Source of the DNA: Methylobacter tundripaludum SV96
GTDB lineage: Bacteria; Pseudomonadota; Gammaproteobacteria; Methylococcales; Methylomonadaceae
Assembly: GCF_000190755.2 (NCBI RefSeq)
Contig: NZ_JH109154.1
Span: forward strand, 62,001 to 126,000
Length of the DNA: 64,000 nt
Reading direction: 5' to 3'
In this document: positions 1 to 12,766 of the stretch, piece by piece
How the letters are laid out: every line of letters begins with the position of its first letter
Position numbering within the stretch: position 1 is the first letter of the stretch
Translations under genes and position numbers: made by a program
The notes under the pieces: model-generated
Database searches by the model: none
The model's input: the letters and a program-made list of their open reading frames with translations, nothing else
What the model was told of the DNA's origin: nothing

Positions 1-3577
<3,577 letters not shown>

Positions 3578-3585
<8 letters not shown>

Positions 3586-3931
3586 CGCCGGTGCCCACGC
3601 GATGGAAAACATGCTCGCTGACTTCGGTGTCATTTTCCAGGTGTTCGCTGACGATGCGCTCCAGCACGGACTCGTCGGTACAGGAATACCAGACGCCTTC
3701 AGGGTAAACGACCAGGATCGGGCCGTTTTTGCAGACGGCAAAACAGTTTGAGCGTGTGCGTTTTACTTTAAGCTGAGGGCGGGCATCGATTTTTTGACCC
3801 AGCTGTTGAAACATGGCTTCGGCAACTGCTCCCTGCGTTGCTCTACCTCCTGCATCCATGCAGTCGTGTTCGTTGTTTCCAGAGCAGCGCGGGCCTGTAC
3901 ACATCAGTACGTGTTTGTTGTGGGTTCTCAT
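3578..3931 (-). CDS. (2Fe-2S) ferredoxin domain protein of the cobalamin operon
   Basis: Small thioredoxin-fold 2Fe-2S ferredoxin, 117 aa, probably an electron donor in cobalamin synthesis (for example cobalt reduction); that role is inferred from the operon. Cysteines seen: C11 and C16 (MCTGPRC), C63 and C67 (NCFAVCKNGP) and C84 (WYSC). ATG 3931 overlaps the cbtA stop (ATGA), so it is preferred over an upstream in-frame start. Residues 22-38 (HDCMDAGGRATQGAVAE) are the family A repeat, inserted between the first cysteine pair and an otherwise normal AMFQQLGQKIDARPQLKVKR stretch. The last codons overlap the first possible codons of cobN. Translational coupling along the operon is likely. Confidence 0.9.
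3819..3868 (-). repeat. ~50-bp peptide-coding repeat, copy 2 (family A), inside the ferredoxin gene
   Basis: Reads on the minus strand as the unit coding HDCMDAGGRATQGAVAE. It differs from the 19761 copy at two bases (ACG for ATG, GTT for ATT), so its internal start codon is lost here. The palindrome CTGCATGGATGCAG and GGAGGT are intact, and the host frame stays open. Confidence 0.9.
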
Positions 3932-4605
3932 AACTCTTTTTTGTAAAACTGCCCCATCAAGCCGCCAATCGCCAGCCAAAAGACAGCATTGGCAAAAACG
4001 GTGGCTGTTATAAAAGACTGCGCCAATTCGGCAGGCGCAGCGCTGCTGTGAACTTCCGGCTGCGGCGCACTGATTAAATGAGGCGCTGCGAGCAACACGA
4101 TGCCGAAAAACTGGTTGGTTCTGGTTTTAGCAAAAGCCAGCAGCGACAGACCGAAGCCGGTATCGAGCACCGTTATCAGCCACCAACTTTGCCGGTCCGC
4201 CAGTCTGGCAGCCTCGGTACCGGGAACTTCCGGCGGCAAGCCCAATGACGGTGCGACGAAAAAGGTCAGGTAACCGGCCAGTCCCCACAACAGCCCCATG
4301 CGCCAATTGCCTGGGCGACCGCGCAAGCACATGACCGCGCCGATCAGCAGGGCGAAACCCACGCCCAGGCTGATATTGGCTACCGCAGTAAAAAATGTCC
4401 GCTCCCAACCGTTTTCAGGCTGCCATTCATGGTGTTCGTGACTGTTTTCCGTGCTGGGAACGACCGCAGCTTCCTCGTACACTTCGGCCTTGAGCAGCGT
4501 CGGGATAACTTGGATTTGTTGAACGGCGGTTAATAACAAACCCGCCAGCAAGCCCGTCCAGAGAGCCGCAATAACCAGCTCTCTGAAGGTGGTCAGATTA
4601 AACAT
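3928..4605 (-). CDS. cbtA: CbtA-type cobalt transporter subunit
   Basis: Integral membrane subunit of the CbtAB cobalt importer, 225 aa. The N-terminal helix runs into LLAGLLLTAVQQIQVIPTLLKAEVYEE, the hallmark of the family, and further membrane segments follow through to the short basic tail (YKKEL). ATG 4605 overlaps the cbtB stop as TAATG and gives the usual CbtA N-terminus; GTG 4614 is a less likely start. It lies between cbtB and the ferredoxin with overlaps on both sides, downstream of a B12 riboswitch. This places cobalt uptake under cobalamin feedback. Confidence 0.92.
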   Translation of the reverse strand: MFNLTTFRELVIAALWTGLLAGLLLTAVQQIQVIPTLLKAEVYEEAAVVPSTENSHEHHEWQPENGWERTFFTAVANISLGVGFALLIGAVMCLRGRPGNWRMGLLWGLAGYLTFFVAPSLGLPPEVPGTEAARLADRQSWWLITVLDTGFGLSLLAFAKTRTNQFFGIVLLAAPHLISAPQPEVHSSAAPAELAQSFITATVFANAVFWLAIGGLMGQFYKKEL

Positions 4606-4802
4606 TAATGGCACGGAAAACTGGCAGAATGTCGTCCATCATGGGCAGCGTTATGCAGTTGTGCGGTTTCGGCGAAACCGGCGGCATACAGCAGTCCCAA
4701 GCCAAGCATACCGGCCAGCATAGCGGGCAGGATTCTATCTTTTAAGGCTTCAGAACGGGCTGGTGATTGGGCGTTATCGAGCAAAACAGGTGTTGATGAC
4801 AT
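4605..4802 (-). CDS. cbtB: CbtB cobalt transporter subunit
   Basis: A 65-aa, single-membrane-span protein. After a short cytoplasmic start (MSSTPVLLDN) comes one hydrophobic segment (ILPAMLAGMLGLGLLYAAGF) and a His-rich tail (HNAAHDGRHSASFPCH), the metal-binding signature of CbtB proteins. ATG 4802 is chosen because it follows a Shine-Dalgarno-like CAGGAGAAA and excludes riboswitch sequence from the gene. It is the first gene of the cobalt/cobalamin operon. Confidence 0.92.
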   Translation of the reverse strand: MSSTPVLLDNAQSPARSEALKDRILPAMLAGMLGLGLLYAAGFAETAQLHNAAHDGRHSASFPCH

Positions 4803-4939
4803 GTGTTTTCTCCTGGTTAAAGAGACAGCAAAGCCGGTAACGTTGCCGGCGGAAATAATCTGTACAGGGAGAAAATGCAGGACGGACGCGAAGGAGAGCA
4901 ATCCATCTGGGCGCCCTCCGCGCACAAATTCGATTATCG

Positions 4940-5115
4940 CTTCAGGCCGGTCTCCGGGCTCACGAGTTGAAAGCAATGCTTGAGCTTCCAAGGTTGGCGC
5001 CTTCCCATGCGTGACACAGTGGCGTTTGCAAACCTTTTACTTGTTTACCGTTGCGGGGGCAGCGTGGGCTTCGTGCGCTAAATTTAAGCGAACTCACCAA
5101 CTTCCCGTTTCAATT
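4940..5115 (-). promoter_or_regulatory. Cobalamin (B12) riboswitch
   Basis: On the minus strand, in 5' to 3' order, it reads AACGGGAAG, then GCTGCCCCCGCAACGGTAA, then the B12 box core GCCACTGTGTCACGCATGGG followed by AAGGCGCC, and finally GAGCCCGGAGACCGGCC. This is the ordered core of the AdoCbl riboswitch family. It lies about 140 bases upstream of cbtB and should switch off cbtB-cbtA-ferredoxin-cobN when adenosylcobalamin is plentiful. Confidence 0.95.
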
Positions 5116-5398
5116 CTGCGGACGATAGTCCATGAATACCTAAAGCAAGTTATACCGGGCTAGTATATTCACTCGATAAAAAACTAGCAAGCGTGAGTCA
5201 TTTCGGTATTCATACGTATTGTGCATTTAATTCGAAATCTTGTATTTTGAGGTTACGGTTGGGGGCAGTAATTTCTGATTGGGCAATGCATGAGTGTTTT
5301 GCGTCTTCATGATGATTCCGAACGATCAAACTAAGGCTACTTTTAGTAACGCCTAAAGGGACGTCAGGCTAGGATTGGTTGAGCCTGCAGACCTAATT
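5116..5398. other. Intergenic region between riboswitch and antiporter gene
   Basis: No credible ORF or RNA gene. It must hold the promoter of the riboswitch-controlled operon on the minus strand; a TATAAC-like -10 (minus strand, near 5152) is visible but no convincing -35. Nothing else was recognised. Confidence 0.5.
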
Positions 5399-7027
5399 CT
5401 ATGGCTTCTTGGAACGCCTCTCGGATGAGACCCGTAGCTCGCCGACCCCGATCCGTAGCGCCTCGACATCGAGCTCATGTTCAAGGCGATGCAGAATATC
5501 GTCGCTGATCACACCGTCGTCCCGAAGATCGATCACGGCTAATCGTTCAGCGGTCAGGGTCTCGTGCCGCAAACGCCGGAATGCCTCGGCTGCCACTTTC
5601 GTGCATTTCGTGTCTGGAGTTTCGATGTCGACATAGCGTTGCAGTCGATGAGCGTAGTGAACGCGTAACTGTTCGATGTGATCCGGAACCGACCAGTCTT
5701 CGGCGGCCACATCATCGAGCCGTGCCAGAGCCGCCATTGCCGCACGTTCCCTGGCGTGTCTTTCCTCATGCTCAATGTTACTGTCTTCATTCAAATCCAG
5801 GGAGCGGATCAGCAAAGGAAGCGACAAGCCTTGTAATACCAAGGTAACCAGAATCACCATGAAGGCAATCAGGATGATTTCCGCACGAAATGGAAAGGGA
5901 ATCCCGGCGGCAGTGGTCAGCGGTAAAGCCAATGCCGCAGCAAGTGAGACGATGCCGCGCATACCGGCCCAGCCGAGGATGAACAGGTTAGACCAGGGCG
6001 GCATCGGATCGCGTGCTCGCAACGAAGGACTCAGAAATCTCGGCACCCAGGCCGCTACAGGAACCCATATCAGACGCACGACGATGGCTGTTGCACTCAC
6101 CAGTAGGCCGTTCACAGTGAGCAAAGCCAACTCGCTGGACGGAATGGCGTCACGGAGGGTATCAAGTTGCAGGCCGATGAGGATGAAAATGATGCCGTTG
6201 AGGATAAACACGAGAAGATCCCAGACCGCCCGCGCCTGGATTCGAGTAATGGGTGCAACAATGGCGCTGAAGTGTTGGCGGATATAAAGCCCTCCGACCA
6301 CGCAGGCCAAAACAGCCGAGGCATGGGCTTGTTCGGCCAGGACCCAGGCAATGTAAGGGGCCAGCAGCGTGACGGCGATCTCGCTGAAACTATCTTCGGT
6401 CAGGCTTAAAGCCCAGCGGCTCACGATGCCGACGACGAACCCGACTGCAATGCCCATGGTTGCCGCAAGAAAGAAGTCCATGAGTGTGACATTTAACTCA
6501 AAAGTTCCACTGACGGCAGCGACAAGGGCTGTGCGGTAAAGCACCAGAGCGGTTGCATCGTTCACCAGACTTTCGCCTTCCAGTATGCTGATTCCGCGGC
6601 GAGGGAGGTGGAGTTGTTTCAAGATCGCGGTAGCGGAGACGGCATCGGGAGGAGAGACGATGGCTCCCAAAACAATGGCTCCGGCCCAGCCTAGACCGGG
6701 CAATACGGTATGGGCGACACACGCCACCGCTGCCGTCGTGACCAGCACCAAACCCACGGCCAATAGTGTGATCGGACGGGCGTTTGCGCGAAAATCCCGC
6801 CAAGAGGTGAAATAGGCGGCCGCCCAGAGCAGGGGCGGCAGGAAGACCAGGAAGATGAGATCAGGATCAAGGCGAATCGTGGGCAGGCCGGGTACAAAAC
6901 TTAAAATCAGGCCCCCGACCACCAGCAGAATCGGATAGGGAATGGCAAGCTTGCGTGCGACCGTCGTCAAAGCGAGTACGGCCGTCAACAGTAAAATGAT
7001 TATCTTGAGTTGGTAAAGATTGTTCAT
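5399..7027 (-). CDS. CPA1-family Na+/H+ antiporter
   Basis: A 542-aa inner-membrane cation/proton antiporter of the NhaP/NHE-like CPA1 type. About a dozen membrane segments fill the first 400 residues. Family motifs seen are FLPPLLWAAAYFTSWRDFRAN near the start, GAIVSPPDAVSATAI and LEGESLVNDATALVLY (the transport-site region), and GWAGMRGIVSLAAALALPL. The hydrophilic C-terminal ~130 residues are charged and helical (HEERHARERAAMAALARLDD) and probably regulate transport. ATG 7027 follows GGGAGGCTGT, a strong ribosome site, and is preferred over an in-frame start 30 bases upstream. The gene stands alone between divergent or unrelated neighbours. Confidence 0.93.
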   Translation of the reverse strand: MNNLYQLKIIILLLTAVLALTTVARKLAIPYPILLVVGGLILSFVPGLPTIRLDPDLIFLVFLPPLLWAAAYFTSWRDFRANARPITLLAVGLVLVTTAAVACVAHTVLPGLGWAGAIVLGAIVSPPDAVSATAILKQLHLPRRGISILEGESLVNDATALVLYRTALVAAVSGTFELNVTLMDFFLAATMGIAVGFVVGIVSRWALSLTEDSFSEIAVTLLAPYIAWVLAEQAHASAVLACVVGGLYIRQHFSAIVAPITRIQARAVWDLLVFILNGIIFILIGLQLDTLRDAIPSSELALLTVNGLLVSATAIVVRLIWVPVAAWVPRFLSPSLRARDPMPPWSNLFILGWAGMRGIVSLAAALALPLTTAAGIPFPFRAEIILIAFMVILVTLVLQGLSLPLLIRSLDLNEDSNIEHEERHARERAAMAALARLDDVAAEDWSVPDHIEQLRVHYAHRLQRYVDIETPDTKCTKVAAEAFRRLRHETLTAERLAVIDLRDDGVISDDILHRLEHELDVEALRIGVGELRVSSERRSKKP

Positions 7028-7305
7028 ACAGCCTCCCCATTTCGTCGCAAAATTCAAAAGCCTTGTTTGCAGACAAAATTATACAGCTAAAGCCGTAAAT
7101 TGCTTATAAGCGGGATTTGATACGATGTTGCCGAGTCATAAAACGGAAGTATCGACATTAAAAATTGCGTAAGCAACTTTTTAAGCTTGACCGGGCGAGT
7201 CGGTTTGCTCTATTAATCCGATTGAGTCACTAGGCAAACTTCATAGCACTGTCCCGTAACCCAAACGGTGCAGATACTCTCATCCTTGTTTGGTGGAGGA
7301 AGACC

Positions 7306-10014
7306 ATGAACAGCGAAACGTCCCCTAGAGCCGAAAGAGATCGATTGGATAAACAGCGCCTCGGTAAGGAAGACTGGTTCCTGTGGGGGCCGTATCTTGC
7401 CGAGCGTGCCTGGGGTACCGTACGCGAAGATTACAGCCCGGGCGGCGCTGCGTGGGAAGACTTCGATCATGAGCAGGCGCGTTCCCGCGCCTACCGTTGG
7501 AGCGAGGACGGACTGGGCGGGATTTGCGATTGCGAGCAGCGTCTGTGTTTCGCGCTGGCGCTGTGGAACGGACGGGACCCGATCTTGAAGGAGCGCGCTT
7601 TCGGCCTCACTGGGACTCAGGGGAATCACGGCGAAGACGTGAAGGAATATTACTTTTACCTGGACGCGACTCCGAGCCACAGCTATCTGCGCTATCTTTA
7701 CAAGTATCCGCAGACTGCCTACCCCTATGCTCGTCTGCTGGAAGAAAACCGCCGCCGTGGCCGTCACGAGCCGCCCTTCAGCTTGTGCGATACCGGTATC
7801 TTCGAAGACAGCCGCTATTTCGACGTAGAAGTCAGCTATGCCAAAGCGGGGCCAGCCGAGATCCATATCCGCATCTGGGCGAGTAACCGGGGTCCTGCGG
7901 CATCGCCATTGCATTTGCTGCCCACCCTTTGGTTTCGCAATACCTGGTCCTGGGAAGAACACTCAGGCGTCAAGGGCGAATTACGCCAAGCAGCCGTACC
8001 GGAAGGCGTGGCATGGGCCGTCGAGGCGGTTCATCCGAGCCTCGGCAGCTATTATCTCTACGGCTGCCAAGCGGCCGAACCTCTTTATACGGAAAACCAA
8101 AGCAACAACGAAAGGCTGTGGGGACGGCCGAATGCCACGCCCTTCGTGAAAGACGCGTTTCATCGCCGGGTGATTGCCGATGATCGTCAGGCGGTCAATC
8201 CCGATCATCGGGGAACCAAGTTCGCCGCCTGGTACTCACGGATGCTTGCCGCGGGGGAATCGACATCCATCGACCTGATATTGTCTACACAAATCCCGGC
8301 ACAACCGTTCGCGCAGAGTCAAGATGTGTTTGCTCTCCGCAGCAAGGAAGCCGACCTTTTTTATCGCGATTTGCTCGATGAAGCCGACGAGCAGGACGGG
8401 CGTATCCTTCGGCAAGCCTGCGCCGGAATGATCTGGACCAAGCAGTTCTACCACTACGAAGTGGAACGCTGGATCAAGGGCGACCAATCCCCTCCGCCCG
8501 CGGAGCGTCAACACGGGCGAAACAGCGGTTGGCTCCACTTCAGTGCCGCCCATGTACTCTCCATGCCCGATACATGGGAATACCCGTGGTTCGCCGCTTG
8601 GGATATGGCCTTTCATTGCGCGGTGTTGGCCCTGATCGATGTGGATTTCGCCAAGTCGCAGATCGAACTCCTGCTGAAGGAATACTATCTGCATCCCAAC
8701 GGCCAAATTCCAGCCTACGAATGGGGCTTCGGCGATGCGAATCCACCCGTTCACGCCCTGGGGGCGCTCAAGGTGTTTCGCGCCGAACGGGTGCAGCGGG
8801 GGACTGCGGACATCGACTTTCTTCGTCGCGTATTCAACAAGTTGCTGCTCAATTATTCCTGGTGGATTAACCGTAAGGATGCCGATGGCTACAATCTGTT
8901 CGAGGGCGGATTCATGGGCCTGGATAACATCTCGGTTTATGATCGCTCGAAGCCGTTGCCTACAGGTTTTCGGCTGAAACAGGCCGATTCGACCGGGTGG
9001 ATGGCGATGTTTTCGCTCAATATGACCATGATGGCGCTGGAGCTGGCTACGGAGGATTCCAGCTACGAGGATATCGCCATCCAGACTTTCGAGCAGTTTC
9101 TGGCTATCGCCAACACCGTGCGCGGCCGCTCCGAGCACGGTGTTTCCTTATGGGATCCGGATGACGGGTTCTTAAAAGACCTGGTATTGCGACCCGACGG
9201 ACAATATCAGCGGGTCAATATTTATTCGTTTGTCGGACTGATTCCCTTGTTCGCGACCGAGATCGTCGACCGCCGCCTCCTAGCCAACGTACCGCGTTTT
9301 GCCCGTGTACTGAAAAAACACGCCGGCGGTCTTTTTCGCGGAAACGCCATTTGCGCCTGCCCGGTGCATACCAATGACAGGGGCGAGCACATTCTGTCTT
9401 TGGTCGACGAGCAGATGCTGGTTCGCATTCTGACGCGGGTACTCAACGAAAAGGAGTTCCTATCGCCCTACGGGGTGCGCAGTATCAGCCGTATCCATGC
9501 CGAGTTGCACGCTATCGGTCATCTGGAAGGGATTGGCGAAGCGACCATAGACTATGTACCCGGCGAATCCACTTCGGGTATTTTCGGCGGCAATTCCAAC
9601 TGGCGAGGTCCCATTTGGATGCCCACCAACTACCTGTTGATTCAAGCGATTGAGAAATTCCACCGCTTTTTGGGCGATGGTTTCCAGATGGCGGTACCCT
9701 GTAAGGTCAATCGGGAGATGAACTTGAAGGAAATCGCAGCGCTTTTAACAGGAAGATTGATCGCCATCTACCGGCGCGATGCCAATGGCTTGATTCCCGC
9801 CTATCCTGCCGAAAGTCCCTTCCAGAAGGACCCGCATTGGAAAGACCTGATCCTGTTCCACGAATACTTCCATGGCGACACCGGGCTTGGACTTGGCGCC
9901 GCCCACCAAACCGGCTGGACCGGCCTTTTGGCCAATCTGGTGTTGCGCCGCTATCGTCAAAATATTCCCGAATATTGGCGCGACCAGCCCAAGACCGGCG
10001 GTCAGTGTGAATAA
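7306..10014 (+). CDS. GH63/MGH1-like glucosidase
   Basis: A 902-aa cytoplasmic protein of the large bacterial glucosidase family related to mannosyl-oligosaccharide glucosidase (GH63 clan). The N-terminal part (LGKEDWFLWGPYLAERAWGT, then EDGLGGICDCEQRLCFALALWNG) matches the family opening. The catalytic (alpha/alpha)6 region includes WEYPWFAAWDMAFHCAVLALID, GQIPAYEWGFGDANPPVHALG, the GPIWMPTNYLLIQAIEKFH segment and the closing EYFHGDTGLGLGAAHQTGW. GGAGGA sits seven bases upstream of ATG 7306. Substrate is unknown; such enzymes may act on glucosylglycerate or storage glucans, which I cannot tell from sequence. No operon partners. Confidence 0.88.
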   Translation: MNSETSPRAERDRLDKQRLGKEDWFLWGPYLAERAWGTVREDYSPGGAAWEDFDHEQARSRAYRWSEDGLGGICDCEQRLCFALALWNGRDPILKERAFGLTGTQGNHGEDVKEYYFYLDATPSHSYLRYLYKYPQTAYPYARLLEENRRRGRHEPPFSLCDTGIFEDSRYFDVEVSYAKAGPAEIHIRIWASNRGPAASPLHLLPTLWFRNTWSWEEHSGVKGELRQAAVPEGVAWAVEAVHPSLGSYYLYGCQAAEPLYTENQSNNERLWGRPNATPFVKDAFHRRVIADDRQAVNPDHRGTKFAAWYSRMLAAGESTSIDLILSTQIPAQPFAQSQDVFALRSKEADLFYRDLLDEADEQDGRILRQACAGMIWTKQFYHYEVERWIKGDQSPPPAERQHGRNSGWLHFSAAHVLSMPDTWEYPWFAAWDMAFHCAVLALIDVDFAKSQIELLLKEYYLHPNGQIPAYEWGFGDANPPVHALGALKVFRAERVQRGTADIDFLRRVFNKLLLNYSWWINRKDADGYNLFEGGFMGLDNISVYDRSKPLPTGFRLKQADSTGWMAMFSLNMTMMALELATEDSSYEDIAIQTFEQFLAIANTVRGRSEHGVSLWDPDDGFLKDLVLRPDGQYQRVNIYSFVGLIPLFATEIVDRRLLANVPRFARVLKKHAGGLFRGNAICACPVHTNDRGEHILSLVDEQMLVRILTRVLNEKEFLSPYGVRSISRIHAELHAIGHLEGIGEATIDYVPGESTSGIFGGNSNWRGPIWMPTNYLLIQAIEKFHRFLGDGFQMAVPCKVNREMNLKEIAALLTGRLIAIYRRDANGLIPAYPAESPFQKDPHWKDLILFHEYFHGDTGLGLGAAHQTGWTGLLANLVLRRYRQNIPEYWRDQPKTGGQCE

Positions 10015-10347
10015 CTGCGATGGCTTGAGGGTGCCGTTTTTCAGGGATACTGAAACAAAGCTATTATCCCTCGGACTTGAAAAGCCGGACGTGACACGGG
10101 GTATCGAAATCAGGCGATTCAGCATTACGCAAGTCCCGTATTCCGGCAGGGATCCCGGATTCAATTCGCACGATTATAGCGGTTAATCATGCGCTGGATC
10201 TGCAGCGTTTCAGGAGCAAAATAATCATTTTTGAACCGGACTAGGTGGTCATGACACTTTCAAGCCTGTAAAATACAAACTACTGCAAAAAATTAAAGGT
10301 AATTTTTGGCGCATTTTTTTAACAACAATTAAGTTACGGAATAATTT
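10015..10347. other. Intergenic region
   Basis: No gene or recognisable repeat. AT-rich just before the next start (GGCGCATTTTTTTAACAACA). Nothing else supported. Confidence 0.4.
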
Positions 10348-11067
10348 ATGTGTTTTAGTGCTGATATGTCTCTTGGCCTGGGTCTGGCTGGACTGGCCGC
10401 GTCTAGCGTTACTTTTCTTGATAAAAGCGAGCCGCTGTGGGTTCGGGTTGCCCGGTCTTACGCCATTTTTCATTTTTCCTTGATGGAATTTATTCAGTAT
10501 TTCGCTTATCCGGTTGCGGATCAGTGCGGTTACGGCACCAATCAATTGTTGAGTGAGCTGTCGGTTTACCATATCAGCTTGCAGGCGCTGGCGATTATGC
10601 CCGCGTTGGCGACTTATTCATCCGATAAAACCGCGCTGAAAAAAGCGACCATCATCGGCGTAATCCTCAGTTCGTCGTTCCTGTTTTTCAGCTTTTTACC
10701 CAAAGAATGGCAACTATCCGAAATTGCGCCGAATTTTATCGGCAATATGATCTCGTGCTTGTTTATGGGCAAGTACCATATCGGCTACCACATCTCCAGC
10801 GCGTATGGCTTACTGGTTACGTGGGGTTCGTTGTTTGCTCTGGCGGTCAGCGGTTTTGTCTGGAAGGATAACTGGCGCATTTCTAGCTACCATTTCGTCA
10901 TGGCGATTATGACCTTGTTTATGCCCCAGTGGATGTTCGGCGTGTCAACCGGCGAAGGCGCGGCGATGTACTGTTTTTATTCCATACCGATTACTGTCAG
11001 TTTTATGCCGCACTTTAAAAAAATCTTTACTGCTCAAGCCGCAATGGATCGGCGCGAATATGCCTAA
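10348..11067 (+). CDS. Multi-pass membrane protein of unknown function
   Basis: A 239-aa protein with about seven hydrophobic segments. The N-terminus MCFSADMSLGLGLAGLAAS resembles the MCFSA opening of the DUF6629-type membrane proteins, and the segment SYAIFHFSLMEFIQYFAYPV places aromatic and acidic residues inside a membrane helix. An internal KYHIGYHISSAYGLL and the C-terminal WMFGVSTGEGAAMYCFYSIPI are also membrane embedded. No catalytic motif is recognised. It stands alone, 97 bases upstream of the C1 cluster. Confidence 0.75.
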   Translation: MCFSADMSLGLGLAGLAASSVTFLDKSEPLWVRVARSYAIFHFSLMEFIQYFAYPVADQCGYGTNQLLSELSVYHISLQALAIMPALATYSSDKTALKKATIIGVILSSSFLFFSFLPKEWQLSEIAPNFIGNMISCLFMGKYHIGYHISSAYGLLVTWGSLFALAVSGFVWKDNWRISSYHFVMAIMTLFMPQWMFGVSTGEGAAMYCFYSIPITVSFMPHFKKIFTAQAAMDRREYA

Positions 11068-11164
11068 CAAGAGGGAGGGCGCGGTTTCTACCGCGCTTTG
11101 ACGGTCTGCTTGGATTTCATCTATCTTATGCTTGCGCTAAAAAATAGCCCTGCTCGTTTTTAAT

Positions 11165-12091
11165 ATGTTTTTTGCCAAGGATTTTATTGAAACCGCTGAG
11201 GGACTCATTTTTGCGGTAGTGGAACGGGGTCTGGAAGGCGGTAAGGCGCTGTGTTTTTTACGCTATGTGCTTACGCCTTCCGGCTGGAAAAAAGTCGCGA
11301 CTGAGCAAGCCAATCATCTTCTGCAACAACAGCATCCCGATTATCTGCATTACTCCCCGGTTTTGGATGCGCATCTGCATGCGGTCGCCGTAGACCGGGT
11401 CGTTAAACATCATCAGCCCAAACACCGATTGCAACAGCTCATGCAGGCAACCCGGCATGATGCTGTCGAGCGGGATTTGTTCAGGTTGTGCGAATTATTG
11501 GGTCAACACGGGCTGGATTTGGCGCAAACCGGCGTCACGGGTTCGATTCTGGTCGGCGTGCAAAATCCAAGTTCGGATATTGATTTGGTCTGTTACGGCA
11601 GGGAGATTTTTCACCAATGCAGGGCCATTACCCGCAAGCTTATCGAACAGGGACATTTGCAGGCTTTGAACGATCAGGATTGGCAGCAATCTTACGATCG
11701 CCGTTCGTGCGATTTGAGTTTCGATGACTATGTCTGGCATGAACGGCGTAAAAATAACAAGGCCGTGATTAACGGGCGAAAATTCGATTTGAATTTTATT
11801 GATCATCGTGCAAGTTCCGAGGCCGTTGTCTATCAAAAATGCGGGGCGATTACGTTGCAGTGCAGGGTGATTGATGATGCTCACGGGTTCGATTATCCTG
11901 CTGAATTCAAGATAGACCATCAGCAGGCTGGTTCTATCGTCAGCTTTACGGCGACCTATACGGGGCAGGCCGTCAGCGGCGAAAGGGTGGAAGTGTCAGG
12001 TATGCTGGAACAATCGGAGTTTGGCGTTAAGCGGATCGTGGTCGGCTCCAGCCGTGAAGCGTACGGGGAATATATCAAGGTTATTCAGTGA
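11165..12091 (+). CDS. Nucleotidyltransferase-fold protein of the C1 cluster
   Basis: A 308-aa protein with a DNA polymerase beta-type nucleotidyltransferase core: G126-S127 followed by S-S-D138-I-D140-L-V, the GS-x(n)-D-x-D metal-binding signature, with likely third acidic residues in SCDLSFDDYVW or KFDLNFIDHR. The C-terminus is a beta-rich domain (GSIVSFTATYTGQAVSGERVEVSGMLEQ). Similar proteins are mainly archaeal, which fits the archaeal-type cofactor genes downstream. It overlaps the next gene by four bases (GTGA), so the two are co-translated. A role in H4MPT or methylofuran synthesis is inference; the nucleotide and acceptor are unknown. Confidence 0.8.
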   Translation: MFFAKDFIETAEGLIFAVVERGLEGGKALCFLRYVLTPSGWKKVATEQANHLLQQQHPDYLHYSPVLDAHLHAVAVDRVVKHHQPKHRLQQLMQATRHDAVERDLFRLCELLGQHGLDLAQTGVTGSILVGVQNPSSDIDLVCYGREIFHQCRAITRKLIEQGHLQALNDQDWQQSYDRRSCDLSFDDYVWHERRKNNKAVINGRKFDLNFIDHRASSEAVVYQKCGAITLQCRVIDDAHGFDYPAEFKIDHQQAGSIVSFTATYTGQAVSGERVEVSGMLEQSEFGVKRIVVGSSREAYGEYIKVIQ

Positions 12092-12750
12092 TTAAGTTGG
12101 CTGATTTTTCGGCGGTTGTTTTCGATATGGACGGCCTGGTTTTGGATACCGAGAGTACCTACTTTATTGCCTGGCAACAGGCCGCAAATGCAATGGGTTA
12201 TGGGTTTTCCGATGATTTTTGCCTGTCGCTGTCGGGGCTGCATTATAACGATATAGAACCGAAACTGATCGAATATTGCGGGACTGAATTTAATCTGCAA
12301 ACCTTCAATCGGTTAAGCGGCGATTATTGGCGCGACCATGTTGATGTCCACGGCATAAGAATCAAACACGGCTTTAGCGAATTGCTGGAATTGCTGATCC
12401 GGCAAAAAATACCCTATTGTCTGGCGACTAACAGCCGGGCGGCAAATGCCCTGGAATGTCTTGAGCTGGCGGGAATAAAAGATGTTTTTTCAATCATCAT
12501 CGCTCGCGATCACGTTCAGCACGGCAAGCCGGAACCGGATGTTTTTTTAAAAGCTGCCGAGGTGCTGCAAGTGGACATCAGCCGGTGTCTGGTGATTGAA
12601 GATTCTCATGCCGGTATCGCAGCGGCATCCAGAGCGGGAGCTGTTTCGGTGTTTATACCGTCGGTAGCGCAAGCCGATCCGCTGACAGTTGAACTGTGCG
12701 ATTTGATGGTCAGCGATTTGGTGCAGTTAACCAATGCGTTCAGCCAATAA
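12088..12750 (+). CDS. HAD-superfamily phosphatase/phosphoglucomutase-like protein
   Basis: A 220-aa HAD hydrolase of the beta-phosphoglucomutase/phosphatase subgroup. Motif I is FDMDGLVLDTES (D13, D15), motif II is CLATNSRAANAL, the motif III lysine is in HGKPEPDVFLKAA and motif IV is VIEDSHAGIAAA. A helical cap follows motif I. GTG 12088 overlaps the upstream TGA. A housekeeping phosphatase cannot be excluded, but the overlap with the nucleotidyltransferase gene and the position just ahead of beta-RFAP synthase suggest a phosphate-removal step in C1-cofactor synthesis. Confidence 0.85.
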   Translation: MIKLADFSAVVFDMDGLVLDTESTYFIAWQQAANAMGYGFSDDFCLSLSGLHYNDIEPKLIEYCGTEFNLQTFNRLSGDYWRDHVDVHGIRIKHGFSELLELLIRQKIPYCLATNSRAANALECLELAGIKDVFSIIIARDHVQHGKPEPDVFLKAAEVLQVDISRCLVIEDSHAGIAAASRAGAVSVFIPSVAQADPLTVELCDLMVSDLVQLTNAFSQ

Positions 12751-12766
12751 ATTAACTGATTAATTC

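Noticed and set aside
8236-9138. 300-aa minus-strand ORF
   Set aside because: Antisense of the glucosidase gene, with no recognisable domain or ribosome site.
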